Shown here: positions 37,139-46,697 of the stretch, piece by piece
Layout of the letters: each line of letters begins with the position of its first letter
Position numbering within the stretch: position 1 is the first letter of the stretch
From: an uncultured Saprospiraceae bacterium
GTDB lineage: Bacteria; Bacteroidota; Bacteroidia; Chitinophagales; Saprospiraceae
NCBI GenBank assembly: GCA_937959115.1
Contig: CALGAW010000057.1
Location: 1 to 64,000 of the forward strand
Length of the DNA stretch: 64,000 bases
Reading direction: 5' to 3'
Notes under the pieces: generated by a model
Told to the model about the DNA's origin: nothing
Databases searched by the model: none
The model's input: the letters and a program-made list of their open reading frames with translations, nothing else
Program-made: the position numbers and the translations under genes

Positions 37139-37832
37139 TATTGCTTTTTGCTAGAAAATTATAATAATTGATATGTTGAGCCATACCAAATTCTTTAAAT
37201 CGCTTTTCAGTCATCAAGTGCGGGTAATACTTAATCATTTCGCGTATCATCAAGTCATGTGGTATATCATGAAATTGACCATAATCATGTTCAAACTCCA
37301 TGTATACTTGACCGTCACTATCAAACTCTTGTAAAATTGAGTCTGAATGTCCATCAAACGCTAGCGGTTCAACCTTTAACTTATTGCAGAGTTCTAAGTT
37401 GAACGCAGGAGTCGCTTTGACCCATTTCTCATTCAAATAAAATTCTGTATACCCATGAAAGACCATCAAGTCTGTTTTTAGCACTTCAACTAATTTCTCA
37501 GTACCGATGTGATTACGTACATTGCTAAAGCCTAATCTGGTGGGAATTCCAACAACACGACCGCAAGCTGCTAGTAAGCAAGCTTTTTCAATGCAATACC
37601 CCACTTTCGGTGTTCTGTTAAGCAGATTACTTGCCATTAGGCTTTGGTGCTTGAAATCGAGCTCGTATGGTGAATAGAAAAAGCCATCTCTAACCGCCAG
37701 ATACAATGCCTTTGCAGCTTCTAGGGAAGTCATTTCAGTCTTAACAATTGATCTTGCATAATCAATTACATCCAAGTGATCACTATCAATAAAATAAGTA
37801 GGTTTCAAATAAATATCAAATGTATCCTTCAT
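37131..37832 (-). CDS. Transglutaminase-like cysteine protease superfamily protein
   Basis: 233 aa. A catalytic triad is visible: Cys in 'VGYCIEKACLLAACGR', His in 'VFHGYTEFYLN' and the following 'WVKATPAFN', where Asp is often Ala/Thr in this branch. There is no signal peptide, so it is cytoplasmic. Members of this bacterial group act as peptidases or amidases with mostly unknown substrates. It is first in the three-gene minus-strand unit with the DUF4442 protein and a lipoprotein. Upstream lies a 247-nt divergent region with a 19-bp direct repeat. Confidence 0.82.
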   Translation of the reverse strand: MKDTFDIYLKPTYFIDSDHLDVIDYARSIVKTEMTSLEAAKALYLAVRDGFFYSPYELDFKHQSLMASNLLNRTPKVGYCIEKACLLAACGRVVGIPTRLGFSNVRNHIGTEKLVEVLKTDLMVFHGYTEFYLNEKWVKATPAFNLELCNKLKVEPLAFDGHSDSILQEFDSDGQVYMEFEHDYGQFHDIPHDLMIREMIKYYPHLMTEKRFKEFGMAQHINYYNFLAKSNNE

Positions 37833-37841
37833 GTTTTATTT

Positions 37842-37898
37842 ATCATTATCAATTTTCAATTCACCCGAAATTTACTTCAATCATTATCAATTTTCAAT
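37842..37898. repeat. 19-bp direct repeat in a divergent intergenic region
   Basis: ATCATTATCAATTTTCAAT occurs at 37842-37860 and again, exactly, at 37880-37898. The AT-rich text resembles other gap sequences in the window (for example 40360, 44940 and 9600). Confidence 0.7.
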
Positions 37899-38079
37899 AA
37901 ATAAATCAATTTCAGTTATTGAACACAGCATTTCGCATAAATGTTTCGTTTACCTAAATAAAACTAATTTCTAAAGAAATCTATCTATCTTAGAAGTGTT
38001 TAATAATGAGAAAAAATTTATCCAAACCCACCTAAATCCATAACCTATTCTTAATAAGTATAATATAAAACGTAAAACT

Positions 38080-40263
38080 TTGAAACATATTAATCCTCTC
38101 TTTAAAATCGTGTTAGTTAGCTTTTTACTAATCCTTCCTGCGCTTACCAAGGCAAATTTCGAAAACGCAACTGCTTGTTTATATTCGACAAAAGATATAA
38201 ACAGCGCAACTGCAACTGACGGACTAAACGCTTGCCCGCTTGTGATCAATCACATTTTCTTTAATCAACAAATGTGTGAGAATTTAACCGATATTGAAAT
38301 AACGCCAACATCTGGTGTTTCCCCTTATGTTTTTGAATGGACGTTTGGTGAAGTAATCGTTGGAAACACTGCGATTTTTGAATCATTAGGCCCAGGCAAC
38401 TATGGCCTTACTGTAACTGATTCTGACTGTTGTACGACAGTAAAGACGGTTACCTTTACTGGGTTTACACAACTAATTGTGGGTCACGGAACAACAAACA
38501 ATTCTGCTACAATCACTGTTCAATCAGGAATGGCGCCAATCACCTATTTATGGGAAACGGGAGCCACAACTAGTACACTGGCTGGCGTTAGTCCTGGAAT
38601 CTACGGATATACTGTTACAGACGGCACTGGCTGTACCAAGGAATCCAGCGCCATCATTCAAAATGCATGCGCCTTTTCAGTTACTAGTGCACCAATATTT
38701 TACGTTTGTAATGGAGCATCCAATGGAGTCGGTACGGTTAGTGTTAACGGAGGTTCGCCTCCTTATACTTATTTGTGGAGTAATGGTGAAACAGTAGAAG
38801 GAGTAACGAATCTGTCCCTTGGAAATTATGAGGTTGAAGTCACTGATAACATAGGATGTGTTGTTTATCATACTTTGATTGTGCAGGAAAGAGACGCTTT
38901 TTCTTTTACAACTAGTTATACCGCAACAACAGCCACAGTGAATTCGGCTTCTTCCTACTTGAATTATTTATGGGATAATGGACAAACGACCCAAACCGCT
39001 ACTGGCCTAAGCCCTGGTTTCCATTGTGTTACCGTATCAAACAATGGTTTTTGTGCTGAAAGTACTTGCTTTATCAGCACAGGTTGCCCAGTCACTACCT
39101 CTTTTCTAAAAAATTATGGATGTGGTTGTTCAAACAGTTCCTTATTGGTCAAGACACAAGGAGGAATTCCTCCTTTTTCCTATCAATGGAGCAATGGCGC
39201 AACTAATTCAACTGCTTATAATCTTAGTAATGGAATGCATATCGTCACGGTAACAGATAGCAATGGTTGTGTAACAATTGATTCTACTTTATTGACTAAT
39301 ATTTTCGACCTTCCAAGCATGACGGCCACTACATCTTCAACAAATGCAACATGTAGTAATACTTGTGATGGTTCTTCTACGGTAATCCTTGCAGGAGGAA
39401 GTCCTCCTTTCATCTATTTATGGAGTACAGGTGCAAATACCCAAACCGTAACTGGATTATGCCCCGGTACTTATTCTGTTACGATTGCAGATGCCAACGG
39501 GTGCGAGGGGACAGCAGCATCTACCATTTTTGACACCATTCCAATCAGTGTTTCTACAACAACAGTGGATGTAGTTTGTAGTAGTATTTGCAATGGTTCT
39601 GCTACGATTAGTGCTTCGAACGGGGTTCCGCCATATTCTTATTTTTGGGACACAGGCCAAACAACTTCTTCCGAAGCTAACTTATGTGTCGGCACTTACA
39701 CCGTGACGGTCACAGGTGCAAATAGCTGTACAAGCATAGTTTCCTTCGTAATTGAAGGCCCGCCTCTAATTTCTTTGACGACAAGCTCAACGCCAGTTTC
39801 AAGCCCAGGAGCATCAGATGGAACTGCAACAGTAAGTACCACAGGCGGAACACCACCCTATTCCTATTTATGGGATAATGGAGTGACAGTTCCTACAACC
39901 AATCAGCTTACAGCTGGAAATCATTGTGCTACGGTGACTGATGCAAATGGCTGCGCAAAAATCACCTGTATTTTTGTAGGTGGAGGTTCTATGAACAACC
40001 AGACGGAGAGTTCAGGTGCTCATTTGGTAGCCTACCCTAACCCCGCTTTTGATGTCTTGTATCTAGACATTAAACTGCTAGAGAAATCTAATGTGACGTA
40101 CCGCTTATATAGTATTCAGGGGCAACTCCTTCAAAAAGAGGAAATGCTTAATGTATCCGAGTTAAGTAAAAACCTCAACGTCCATCAGTTGCCAAGAGGA
40201 ATCTACTTGCTGAGAATTATGATCGGAGCGGAAACTATTGTCAAGAAAATCTGTTTGCAGTAA
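38080..40263 (+). CDS. SprB-repeat secreted protein with T9SS type A sorting domain
   Basis: 727 aa. The start is TTG at 38080; it directly precedes a convincing signal peptide ('MKHINPLFKIVLVSFLLIL', then 'PALTKA'), and no ATG lies near enough to replace it. About eight SprB-like units follow ('PPYTYLWSNGETVEGVTNLS', 'GTYSVTIADANGC'). From about residue 647, 'AYPNPAFDVLYLDI', 'YSIQGQLL' and 'LPRGIYLLRIMIG' form a type A sorting domain, so the protein should cross the outer membrane by T9SS and be anchored or released. It stands alone between a divergent gene and lepA. Confidence 0.88.
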   Translation: MKHINPLFKIVLVSFLLILPALTKANFENATACLYSTKDINSATATDGLNACPLVINHIFFNQQMCENLTDIEITPTSGVSPYVFEWTFGEVIVGNTAIFESLGPGNYGLTVTDSDCCTTVKTVTFTGFTQLIVGHGTTNNSATITVQSGMAPITYLWETGATTSTLAGVSPGIYGYTVTDGTGCTKESSAIIQNACAFSVTSAPIFYVCNGASNGVGTVSVNGGSPPYTYLWSNGETVEGVTNLSLGNYEVEVTDNIGCVVYHTLIVQERDAFSFTTSYTATTATVNSASSYLNYLWDNGQTTQTATGLSPGFHCVTVSNNGFCAESTCFISTGCPVTTSFLKNYGCGCSNSSLLVKTQGGIPPFSYQWSNGATNSTAYNLSNGMHIVTVTDSNGCVTIDSTLLTNIFDLPSMTATTSSTNATCSNTCDGSSTVILAGGSPPFIYLWSTGANTQTVTGLCPGTYSVTIADANGCEGTAASTIFDTIPISVSTTTVDVVCSSICNGSATISASNGVPPYSYFWDTGQTTSSEANLCVGTYTVTVTGANSCTSIVSFVIEGPPLISLTTSSTPVSSPGASDGTATVSTTGGTPPYSYLWDNGVTVPTTNQLTAGNHCATVTDANGCAKITCIFVGGGSMNNQTESSGAHLVAYPNPAFDVLYLDIKLLEKSNVTYRLYSIQGQLLQKEEMLNVSELSKNLNVHQLPRGIYLLRIMIGAETIVKKICLQ

Positions 40264-40390
40264 AGACAGATTAAGATTTGTCGGATTTTATGGATTTAGT
40301 GGATTTTTAATGAGAATTATTAATTTACCCGTGAGGATCCTACTTCTTTTCTGCATCAAATCATTTTCAATTATTAACTAATAATTTCCT

Positions 40391-40398
40391 TATCTTTG
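40391..40398 (+). promoter_or_regulatory. -7 box of lepA
   Basis: TATCTTTG matches TAnnTTTG exactly and ends 6 nt before the lepA ATG, implying a leaderless or nearly leaderless mRNA. A -33 TTTG is not clear. Confidence 0.45.
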
Positions 40399-40404
40399 CA
40401 GCTT

Positions 40405-42201
40405 ATGGAAAATATCAGAAATTTCTGCATCATTGCGCATATTGATCATGGTAAAAGTACACTGGCGGATCGTCTGTTGGAGTTTACCAATACCATTGAG
40501 CAGAGAGACATGCAGGCACAGGCTTTAGATAGCATGGATATCGAACGGGAACGAGGCATTACGATTAAGAGTAAGGCGATTCAAATGGATCATGAGCATT
40601 CAGATGGTAAGCAATATGTACTTAACTTGATCGATACCCCTGGCCATGTAGATTTTTCCTATGAAGTTTCGAGATCAATCGCAGCTTGTGAAGGAGCATT
40701 GCTGATTGTAGATGCGACACAAGGGATTCAGGCCCAGACAATTTCCAATTTGTACTTAGCAATTGAGCATGATTTGGAAATCATTCCTGTCATCAACAAA
40801 ATTGACATGCCGAGTGCCATGATTGAAGAGGTTTCTGACCAAATCCTTGATCTAATTGGCGGAAAAGTAGAGGAAATAGTACTGGCGAGTGGAAAAACAG
40901 GTGAAGGAGTAGAGGATATCATGAATGCAATTATCGAACGTGTCCCTCCGCCAAAGGGAAGTGCTGATGTACCATTGCAAGCATTGATTTTTGATTCTAA
41001 CTTCAACGTATACAGAGGCGTAATTGCATATTACCGTATTCTCAACGGTGTGCTTAGAAAAGGAGATCGTATTCGTTTCTTCAATACTGGAAAGGATTAT
41101 TCAGCTGATGAGGTAGGCATTCTAAAAATGGATCTTTCTCCTAAAAAGAAAATGGAAGCTGGAAATGTTGGCTATATTGTTACAGGCATCAAACAATCCA
41201 AAGAAATTAAGGTAGGGGATACGATTACGTTGCACAATGATCCTTGTGCTGAAGCAATTCAAGGTTTTGAGGACGTGAAGCCTATGGTTTTTGCGGGCAT
41301 TTTCCCAATAGACAATGATGATTTTGAGGATTTGAGAGATAGCCTAGAAAAGCTTCAATTGAATGATGCTTCACTTATCTTCGAACCAGAAAGCTCTATT
41401 GCTCTTGGTTTTGGTTTCCGCTGCGGCTTCCTGGGGATGTTGCACCTCGAAATCATTCAAGAACGCCTGTGGAGAGAGTTCGAGATGAGTATCATTACTA
41501 CGGTACCGAACGTTATGTATAAGGCTTATCTGAAAAAAGATGACGAGCAAATCACGATCCATAATCCAACTGATCTACCTGAACCTACTGTCTTGAAATA
41601 TGTTGAGGAACCCTATATCCGTGCCCAGATCATTTCGAAGCCAGATTACATTGGTCCTATCATGGCGTTGTGTATGGACAGGCGAGGTGAAATCATAAAT
41701 CAAGTCTACTTAACAGAATCACGTATTGAGCTAACATTTGATTTGCCATTGGCTGAAATCGTGTTTGATTTTTACGATAAATTGAAGTCAATCTCTCGTG
41801 GCTATGCCTCTTTTGACTACGAGTTGACAAACTACCGACAATCGGAGTTGGTCAAGCTTGATATTAAGCTAAACGGCGAAAATGTAGATGCCTTTTCTTC
41901 CTTGATCCATGTAGACAAAGCCTATTCTTTTGGACGTCGGTTATGCTCAAAGCTAAAAGACTTATTACCGCGTCAGCAGTTTAAGATTGCGATTCAGGCA
42001 GCAATAGGCCAAAAAGTCATCGCTAGGGAAACCATTTCTGCACTGCGAAAAGATGTAACTGCTAAGTGTTATGGTGGTGACATCACAAGAAAACGTAAGC
42101 TTCTTGAAAAGCAAAAGAAAGGGAAGAAAAAAATGCGTCAGATTGGTTCAGTAGAAGTTCCTCAAAAGGCATTCCTAGAGGTATTGAAGCTGGATGATTA
42201 A
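40405..42201 (+). CDS. lepA: Elongation factor 4 (LepA)
   Basis: 598 aa from the ATG at 40405; a TTG three codons upstream is less likely. G-domain motifs: G1 'AHIDHGKST' at residues 11-19, G3 'DTPGH' near 78, G4 'NKID' near 130. The LepA-specific C-terminal domain is complete, with 'ALCMDRRGE', '[17 protein letters not shown]' and the end part '[20 protein letters not shown]'. It is a ribosome-dependent translational GTPase that acts on stalled or mistranslocated ribosomes and in 30S assembly. Length and motifs are normal. Confidence 0.98.
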   Translation: MENIRNFCIIAHIDHGKSTLADRLLEFTNTIEQRDMQAQALDSMDIERERGITIKSKAIQMDHEHSDGKQYVLNLIDTPGHVDFSYEVSRSIAACEGALLIVDATQGIQAQTISNLYLAIEHDLEIIPVINKIDMPSAMIEEVSDQILDLIGGKVEEIVLASGKTGEGVEDIMNAIIERVPPPKGSADVPLQALIFDSNFNVYRGVIAYYRILNGVLRKGDRIRFFNTGKDYSADEVGILKMDLSPKKKMEAGNVGYIVTGIKQSKEIKVGDTITLHNDPCAEAIQGFEDVKPMVFAGIFPIDNDDFEDLRDSLEKLQLNDASLIFEPESSIALGFGFRCGFLGMLHLEIIQERLWREFEMSIITTVPNVMYKAYLKKDDEQITIHNPTDLPEPTVLKYVEEPYIRAQIISKPDYIGPIMALCMDRRGEIINQVYLTESRIELTFDLPLAEIVFDFYDKLKSISRGYASFDYELTNYRQSELVKLDIKLNGENVDAFSSLIHVDKAYSFGRRLCSKLKDLLPRQQFKIAIQAAIGQKVIARETISALRKDVTAKCYGGDITRKRKLLEKQKKGKKKMRQIGSVEVPQKAFLEVLKLDD

Positions 42202-42294
42202 AATCTAATTTTCAATACTTATTCATTAAAACGTTGTTCATCTATAAGTTTGTGGAACTTATCGATTAAGTTAATCGTTATATACAACAAATTG

Positions 42295-42302
42295 TACCTT
42301 TG
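42295..42302 (+). promoter_or_regulatory. -7 box immediately ahead of the DUF5916 gene
   Basis: TACCTTTG matches TAnnTTTG and ends only 3 nt before the ATG at 42306, so transcription would begin at or next to the start codon. Confidence 0.4.
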
Positions 42303-42305
42303 AAT

Positions 42306-44762
42306 ATGAGAATATCGCTTCTTGTAATACTATTCTTGATAACAACATCTCTTTGGTCACAAACCAATCCAGAAACGAAACATACCGATGCTAAACGGGT
42401 CAATACTCCTATAAAAATTGATGGGATTCTAGATGAAGCAGCCTGGGAATCAGCCAAAATCGCAACAGACTTTACTCAATTGGAACCAGTATACGGTCCT
42501 CCAGCTTCTCAAAAGACCAATGTAAAAATGTTATATGATGATGCCGCCTTGTACATAAGCGCTTTCATGTATGACGACGAACCAGATCAAATTCGTAAAG
42601 GACTTGCTCAACGAGATAACATAGGACAAGCATCCCATTTCGGCATTTTCATTGATCCATACAAAAGTGGAATTGAAGGTATCGGTTTCTTAGTCACAGC
42701 AAGTAATGTGCAAGTGGACGCCACCTATTCACTGAACGGTGAAGACTCAAACTGGAATGCAGTATGGAAAAGCGCAGTTTCATTTAATGATAAAGGTTGG
42801 ATTGTTGAGATCAGAATCCCCTACTCTGCCTTGCGTTTCCCTAAGAAGGAAGTACAAGAATGGGGAATCAACTTTCAACGAACCATGAATCGAAAGGCAG
42901 AGGAGGTCTGGTGGAATAAGATCGACCCAAAGGTAGATGGCTTTTTTAGCCAATTTGGTGAAGTCAATACGATAAAAAATGTTGACCCACCAGTACGATT
43001 ATTTCTTTATCCTTATGTGTCTTACAACTTATCCCATTATCCTTATAATGATCCAGCGATCAAAAACTGGCGGAATAGTTTTAATGCAGGGATGGATATC
43101 AAATATGGAATAAACGATGCATTCACCCTTGATATGACCTTGATTCCTGACTTTGGACAAACAGCTTCAGATGATCAAATTCTAAACCTTAACTCATTTG
43201 AAGTCCAATTTGATGAACGGAGACAGTTTTTTACAGAAGGTACTGACTTGTTTGGAAAGGGGAATCTCTTTTATTCAAGAAGAGTTGGTGGAAGACCTGC
43301 TGGCTATTATGATGTGCAGGATGAAGCAGAATCATCAGGGGAAACCATTCTTAAAAATTCTTCGAATACGCAACTGCTAAATGCCACCAAACTTTCAGGT
43401 CGAACTGCAAGTGGATTGGGAATTGGCCTGTTTAACGCAATAGGTGCTCGGACAAATGCTGAGCTGGTTGATTCTACTGGGAATTCACGCCAAATTCAAA
43501 CAAGCCCATTAACCAATTATAATGTGTTAGTGTTTGACCAAAACCTAAAAAACAATTCATCCCTTACCTTTATCAATACCAATGTGTGGCGGGAAGGTGG
43601 TGGCGACAATTATGAAGCCAATGTCACGGGTACGGTGTTTCGACTAAGTGATAAAGGAAATAAATTTGATGTCAGTGGCATGGCTATGCTCAGTCAAAAA
43701 TACTTTGATGGTTTTAGTGATGTAGAATTAGGCCATCGCTCAGAACTTTATGCTGGTCGAATAAGTGGAAATCTAAACTATAGAGCAGGCATTGAAATTG
43801 TAAGCAACCAATACGACCACAATGATCTAGGATTCTTAAGACGAAACAATTATAATCGGTTTTTCGGTCGAATCATTTATAGGCAGTTTGACCCATTCGG
43901 GCCCTTTCTTAGGGCGTTTGTAGGATCAAACACAGCATTAGAACAACTCTACAAGCCAAACAGATACCGATCGTTCAACCTTAATCCTTTTTATGGAGGA
44001 ATGTTCAAAAATCGGATGGACTTTGAGCATTGGGGCTACTTTATTCCGTTTGGTTCATTCGATTATGATGAACCTCGATCTACTGGGAGATTTCTTCGTA
44101 TTCCAGCCTATTGGGCTTCAGGCTTCAGTTTCAATACTGATCGAAGTAAGAAGTTTGTAATGCGTTTGTTTGGGAGTTTTGGTATTGTAAATGAAAAAAA
44201 TCGATATCTATATGATTTTGGAATGCGTCCTTCTCTTGTACTGACCGATAAATTATCCCTAGAATATACATTTAGCTACTACAATGGAGAGAATGATACA
44301 GGCTGGGTTGAGGAGTTAAGTGAAACGGATATAATTTTTGGTAGAAGAGCGTTGAATACCTATTCTAACGTAATCAATTTAAAATATATTTTCACAAGTA
44401 AAATGGGCATTGATTTCAGAGCAAGACATTATTGGTCGAAAGCAGATTATGAATCCTATTTCCTTCTTGGTAATGATGGATATCCAATGCCAACAACCTA
44501 TGATGGCTTGGAGGATGGCCTATCTAAGAACGACATCAATTACAATGCCTTTACAGTGGACATGGTTTATAGTTGGGAATTTCAGCCAGGTAGCCAACTA
44601 AGCATTGTTTGGAAAGACATCATCAATACGTTTTCCAATGATACTGATTATAATTTTGGAAACAACTTCAAAGAAACAATCACAGCTGACCAGTCAAACC
44701 TGTTTTCTGTGAAACTCTTGTACTTCATTGACTATCTTAATTTGAAGAAAAAATCCAACTAA
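42306..44762 (+). CDS. CBM9-like / DUF5916 outer-membrane protein
   Basis: 818 aa from the ATG at 42306 (a TTG two codons earlier is possible). The signal peptide ends 'TTSLWSQ'. The N-terminal CBM9-like domain starts with 'PIKIDGILDEAAWESAK' and continues with 'YDDAALYISAFMYDDEP' to about residue 230. The rest is DUF5916, rich in aromatic, alternating strands like an outer-membrane beta-barrel, with 'FGQTASDDQILNLNSFEVQF' and 'ERRQFFTEGTDLFG' as family signatures. The family is common in Bacteroidota and Gammaproteobacteria; carbohydrate binding is inferred from the CBM9-like part only. It is monocistronic in appearance. Confidence 0.92.
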   Translation: MRISLLVILFLITTSLWSQTNPETKHTDAKRVNTPIKIDGILDEAAWESAKIATDFTQLEPVYGPPASQKTNVKMLYDDAALYISAFMYDDEPDQIRKGLAQRDNIGQASHFGIFIDPYKSGIEGIGFLVTASNVQVDATYSLNGEDSNWNAVWKSAVSFNDKGWIVEIRIPYSALRFPKKEVQEWGINFQRTMNRKAEEVWWNKIDPKVDGFFSQFGEVNTIKNVDPPVRLFLYPYVSYNLSHYPYNDPAIKNWRNSFNAGMDIKYGINDAFTLDMTLIPDFGQTASDDQILNLNSFEVQFDERRQFFTEGTDLFGKGNLFYSRRVGGRPAGYYDVQDEAESSGETILKNSSNTQLLNATKLSGRTASGLGIGLFNAIGARTNAELVDSTGNSRQIQTSPLTNYNVLVFDQNLKNNSSLTFINTNVWREGGGDNYEANVTGTVFRLSDKGNKFDVSGMAMLSQKYFDGFSDVELGHRSELYAGRISGNLNYRAGIEIVSNQYDHNDLGFLRRNNYNRFFGRIIYRQFDPFGPFLRAFVGSNTALEQLYKPNRYRSFNLNPFYGGMFKNRMDFEHWGYFIPFGSFDYDEPRSTGRFLRIPAYWASGFSFNTDRSKKFVMRLFGSFGIVNEKNRYLYDFGMRPSLVLTDKLSLEYTFSYYNGENDTGWVEELSETDIIFGRRALNTYSNVINLKYIFTSKMGIDFRARHYWSKADYESYFLLGNDGYPMPTTYDGLEDGLSKNDINYNAFTVDMVYSWEFQPGSQLSIVWKDIINTFSNDTDYNFGNNFKETITADQSNLFSVKLLYFIDYLNLKKKSN

Positions 44763-44999
44763 TTATTAAAGGCTAATTAACAACGGAATAATGTTGTACT
44801 TAAGGCACGTTTCGTTCTTGCAACTCTTTTTCCAAAGTTCGTTCTATCGCACCTTCAGTGCTTGAACTACATCATAAAAACTGATTTCAGTTAACCGTCT
44901 CAAAGACAAAAAGTCAACGTTAATAATTAATAATTAAACATTAATCATTGATAATTAATCATTGCTAATTGTTAATATTGTGATTCGACGTATAATCCT

Positions 45000-46517
45000 A
45001 TGAAAAAAACAAAGGGTATCATTACTGCGGGGCATGCTCAAACTGCTTGGGCTGGTATTCAAATTCTTGATGAAGGGGGAAATGCATTTGATGCAGCAAT
45101 TTCCATGAGCTTCGCGGCTTGCATCAATGAGTTTTGCATGAGTTCCCTTGGTGGAGGAACATTTTTCAACCTATTTACGCAAGAAGGTAAAACCGTAATT
45201 ATAGATGCATTTTGCCAAACTCCAAAGCAAAAACGACCACTTGATCAAATTGAGTTTTATCCGCACACCATTGATTTTGGAAATACTCAAGAAGACTTTC
45301 AAATTGGCATGGGTGCCATCGCTGCCCCAGGAACCCTAGCAGGGATTTATGCCTTGTACGAACAGTTTGCCACCCTACCCTTCAAAGAATTGATCGAACC
45401 CGCCCTTCAAATTGCTAGAAAAGGCTCACTGGTTGATGATTTTCAGGAATTTGACTACAGCGTCCTAGAATCTATGCTACGCGTGCACCCAGAATCTAGA
45501 GCACTGTTTACCAAGGAAGACGGCAGTCTGGTCAAAGAAGGAGATGTTGTTGGAATGCCTGTTTTTGCCGATTTCCTAGAATGCTTGAGGTTTGAGGGCA
45601 AGGATTTATTCTACAAAGGAGAAATTGCTCAAAAAATCGCAAAAGACAGTCAAGAGAAAGGCGGATTTATCAGTTATAAGGATCTCGCCTCTTACCAAGC
45701 AATAGTGCGCAATCCGCTATCATTTAACTATAGGGGACACACCGTACTTACAAACGATTTACCGTCCATTGGTGGGCCATTGATTGCACTTGGATTAAAC
45801 AAATTGCAAGCAGACCGAAGTTTTAACAAGCATACAGATCCAGCACATACCAATCGGATGTTTGAGGTGTTTCAATATCTCGAAGGCGTAGACAGAACCG
45901 TTGACGGTTTAAATCTCTTGTTGGCTAAGGAGTCTAATATCAAATCAAACTTCAAGGAGGCAGGAGGTAAAAAATGGGGAAGCACAACGCATTTCAATGT
46001 AATGGATGAACACGGAAATGCTATATCTGTTACCACTTCCAATGGAGAAGGCTCTGGATACATGATAGAAGGGACCAACGTCATGCTCAACAATATGCTA
46101 GGCGAAGCCGCTCTGTTACCTGGTGGCTTTCATAGCTGGGCGCCTGACCAACGGTTGTCTTCCATGATGTCCCCAACACTGATCTTGGACAATCAAGATA
46201 CGATTCGATATGCGCTTGGTACTGGAGGCGCTGGGCGAATCCCTACGATGGTCTTGCAAGTGATTTCCTATTTACTTGATTACGGAATGACTGCAGAGCA
46301 AGCCGTTGGTGCGCCGAGATGTCACTTAGAGCATGGTTCCTTTGATCTTGAGCCTGAATTGTGGGTAGAAGGATCGTTTGATGCTGAGAAGGTATCGCAG
46401 TGGGCTGAGCAACACATGTATTTTGGAGGTGTTCATACGGTTGAACGGCTGCCTGATGGTCGGTTTGAAGGGGTTGGAGATGCTCGCAGAAGTGGCGTTG
46501 TGCTAGTTAATGATTAA
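45000..46517 (+). CDS. Gamma-glutamyltransferase family protein
   Basis: 505 aa Ntn-hydrolase proenzyme. Self-cleavage should occur before Thr329 in 'KKWGSTTHFNVMDEHGNA', making Thr329 the nucleophile. 'DEGGNAFDAAISMSFA' near residue 24 and 'LGTGGAGRIPTMVLQ' near 402 are family signatures. Unlike E. coli Ggt it has no signal peptide and is shorter than 580 residues, like the cytoplasmic or acylase-type branch. It may act on glutathione, other gamma-glutamyl compounds or N-acyl amides. It stands alone; the 237-nt upstream gap contains stacked AT-rich 'TTAATnATTAA' sequence and nothing else evident. Confidence 0.9.
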   Translation: MKKTKGIITAGHAQTAWAGIQILDEGGNAFDAAISMSFAACINEFCMSSLGGGTFFNLFTQEGKTVIIDAFCQTPKQKRPLDQIEFYPHTIDFGNTQEDFQIGMGAIAAPGTLAGIYALYEQFATLPFKELIEPALQIARKGSLVDDFQEFDYSVLESMLRVHPESRALFTKEDGSLVKEGDVVGMPVFADFLECLRFEGKDLFYKGEIAQKIAKDSQEKGGFISYKDLASYQAIVRNPLSFNYRGHTVLTNDLPSIGGPLIALGLNKLQADRSFNKHTDPAHTNRMFEVFQYLEGVDRTVDGLNLLLAKESNIKSNFKEAGGKKWGSTTHFNVMDEHGNAISVTTSNGEGSGYMIEGTNVMLNNMLGEAALLPGGFHSWAPDQRLSSMMSPTLILDNQDTIRYALGTGGAGRIPTMVLQVISYLLDYGMTAEQAVGAPRCHLEHGSFDLEPELWVEGSFDAEKVSQWAEQHMYFGGVHTVERLPDGRFEGVGDARRSGVVLVND

Positions 46518-46697
46518 TGAATCATAAGGTTACGTCTAAATTAATCAAACGCTTCCTTTTATATTCGGTTTATGTACCCTATTGGTAACATTCAAAGATA
46601 TAATAAGTTACGAACTATTTAATTAATCATTATCCATTAGTAAATTCTTACTTATTTTGCTTAATTTGAATTAATTATCTAACAAAAATCTATTCCT

